Positions 4,818-5,352 of a stretch of 5,352 nucleotides of DNA are shown here, piece after piece. A model generated the notes under the pieces. That model did not search any database, had not been told where the DNA came from, and worked only from the letters and a program-made list of their open reading frames with translations. Numbering within the stretch: the stretch's first letter is position 1; the number at the start of each line of letters is the position of its first letter. Origin of the DNA: an uncultured Candidatus Melainabacteria bacterium. Its GTDB lineage: Bacteria; Cyanobacteriota; Vampirovibrionia; Gastranaerophilales; Gastranaerophilaceae. The translations under genes and the position numbers were made by a program. The stretch is taken from NCBI GenBank assembly GCA_934700385.1, contig CAKUXO010000044.1, positions 1-5,352 on the forward strand, in the 5' to 3' direction.

Positions 4818-5352
4818 ATGGAAAAACTTGAACTTTTAGCCCCCGCACAAAACTATTCTTGCGCTATTAATGCAATTAACCATGGCGCTGACGCTATCTA
4901 TATCGGTGCAAGCGATTTTGGCGCAAGACAAAGCGCAAAAAATTCTCTTGAAGATATTAAAAAAATAATTGACTACGCTCATATTTTTAATGTTAAGGTT
5001 TATGTAACCTTAAACACGATTTTAGATGATGATGAGCTTGAAAAATGTAAAAATTTAATTCAACAACTTTATGAAATTAATACAGACGCTATTATTATTC
5101 AAGATATGGGGATTTTAGAATTATCAAGAGAAAATCTCCTTCCCCCTATTGTGCTTCATATAAGCACACAATGCGACAATCGAACCCTTGAAAAAGTTAA
5201 ATTTTTTGAAAAAATCGGAATTAAAAGAGTTATTTTAGCAAGAGAACTTTCTATTGAACAAATCGAAAAAATAAGAAAAAACACCTCTCTTGAACTTGAA
5301 CATTTTGTTTATGGCGCACTTTGCGTTAGCTATTCAGGTCAATGTTATATGT
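4818..5352 (+). CDS. U32 'peptidase' family protein, RlhA/YdcP-like, N-terminal 178 residues (C-terminus outside window)
   Basis: U32 proteins were once called collagenase-like peptidases. Characterised members (RlhA, TrhP/YegQ, UbiU/UbiV) are Fe-S dependent hydroxylases acting on 23S rRNA, tRNA or ubiquinone precursors. I translated the frame by hand: MEKLELLAPAQNYSCAINAI opens it, followed by NHGADAIYIGASDFGAR (21-37), the typical first TIM-barrel strands. HISTQCDNRTLEKVKFFEKI (114-133) and RVILARELS (137-145) follow, then EHFVYGALCVSYSGQCYM (161-178), which fits the U32 signature with Cys169 and Cys176 as likely cluster ligands. The signature lies at the very end of the window, so the remaining cysteines and any C-terminal extension are unseen. 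The DNRT..KV.F and LARELS segments resemble long RlhA (YdcP)-type members, so rRNA hydroxylation is the best guess, with tRNA modification as alternative. The gene follows the terminator at 4759-4792 and seems to have its own promoter. Confidence 0.9.
   Translation, partial: MEKLELLAPAQNYSCAINAINHGADAIYIGASDFGARQSAKNSLEDIKKIIDYAHIFNVKVYVTLNTILDDDELEKCKNLIQQLYEINTDAIIIQDMGILELSRENLLPPIVLHISTQCDNRTLEKVKFFEKIGIKRVILARELSIEQIEKIRKNTSLELEHFVYGALCVSYSGQCYM

Noticed and set aside
4818..5352. Literal reading of U32 as a secreted collagenase
   Set aside because: There is no signal peptide, and characterised RlhA/TrhP/UbiU-type members are Fe-S hydroxylases, so protease function is not supported.
1..5352. 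Mobile element, CRISPR, toxin-antitoxin or defence system
   Set aside because: No transposase, integrase, direct-repeat array, toxin-antitoxin pair or nuclease motif was found; composition looks uniform across the genes.

Overview
The window is very AT-rich and gene-dense, and it reads as ordinary chromosome rather than a mobile or defence region. It holds seven genes, two of them cut by the window edges. From left to right they are: ilvD (minus, 5' part only), a TolC/CzcC-type outer-membrane efflux protein (plus), a C_GCAxxG_C_C cysteine-motif protein (minus), an APC/LAT-type amino acid permease (plus), ylxR (minus), a 127-residue protein of unknown function (plus), and a U32 'peptidase' family protein of the RlhA/YdcP kind (plus, 5' part only). 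No rRNA, tRNA, CRISPR, transposase, phage or plasmid feature is visible.

The organism is a diderm bacterium, because it encodes an outer-membrane channel with a signal peptide. The low GC content, the mixture of Shine-Dalgarno and SD-less genes, and the opening of the small protein (VRFGNYTIGNP) would fit an uncultured gut lineage such as Gastranaerophilales (non-photosynthetic Cyanobacteria, 'Melainabacteria'). That placement is a guess from general familiarity, not from a search.

Apart from the last two genes, strands alternate strictly, so almost every gene appears to be its own transcription unit. The two convergent pairs are packed very tightly: stops 2 bp apart at 2062/2065 and 7 bp apart at 3915/3923. 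Divergent pairs share short control regions (653-796, 2488-2547, 4190-4331). No intergenic stretch exceeds 150 bp. The genes do not form one pathway: branched-chain amino acid synthesis, amino acid uptake, efflux, RNA-related housekeeping (ylxR, U32) and two poorly understood proteins sit side by side.

Two points deserve a second look. First, the mRNA of the 127-residue protein has a 3' UTR segment (4734-4748) complementary to its own 5' leader and Shine-Dalgarno (4313-4326) over 14 base pairs with one bulged C. This competes with a local hairpin that spans the stop codon, so a self-regulating, switch-like mRNA is possible. Second, the permease, ylxR and U32 genes each have a -10-like hexamer exactly 6 nt before ATG and no Shine-Dalgarno, which suggests leaderless mRNAs, whereas ilvD, the C_GCAxxG gene and the small protein gene have clear Shine-Dalgarno sites.
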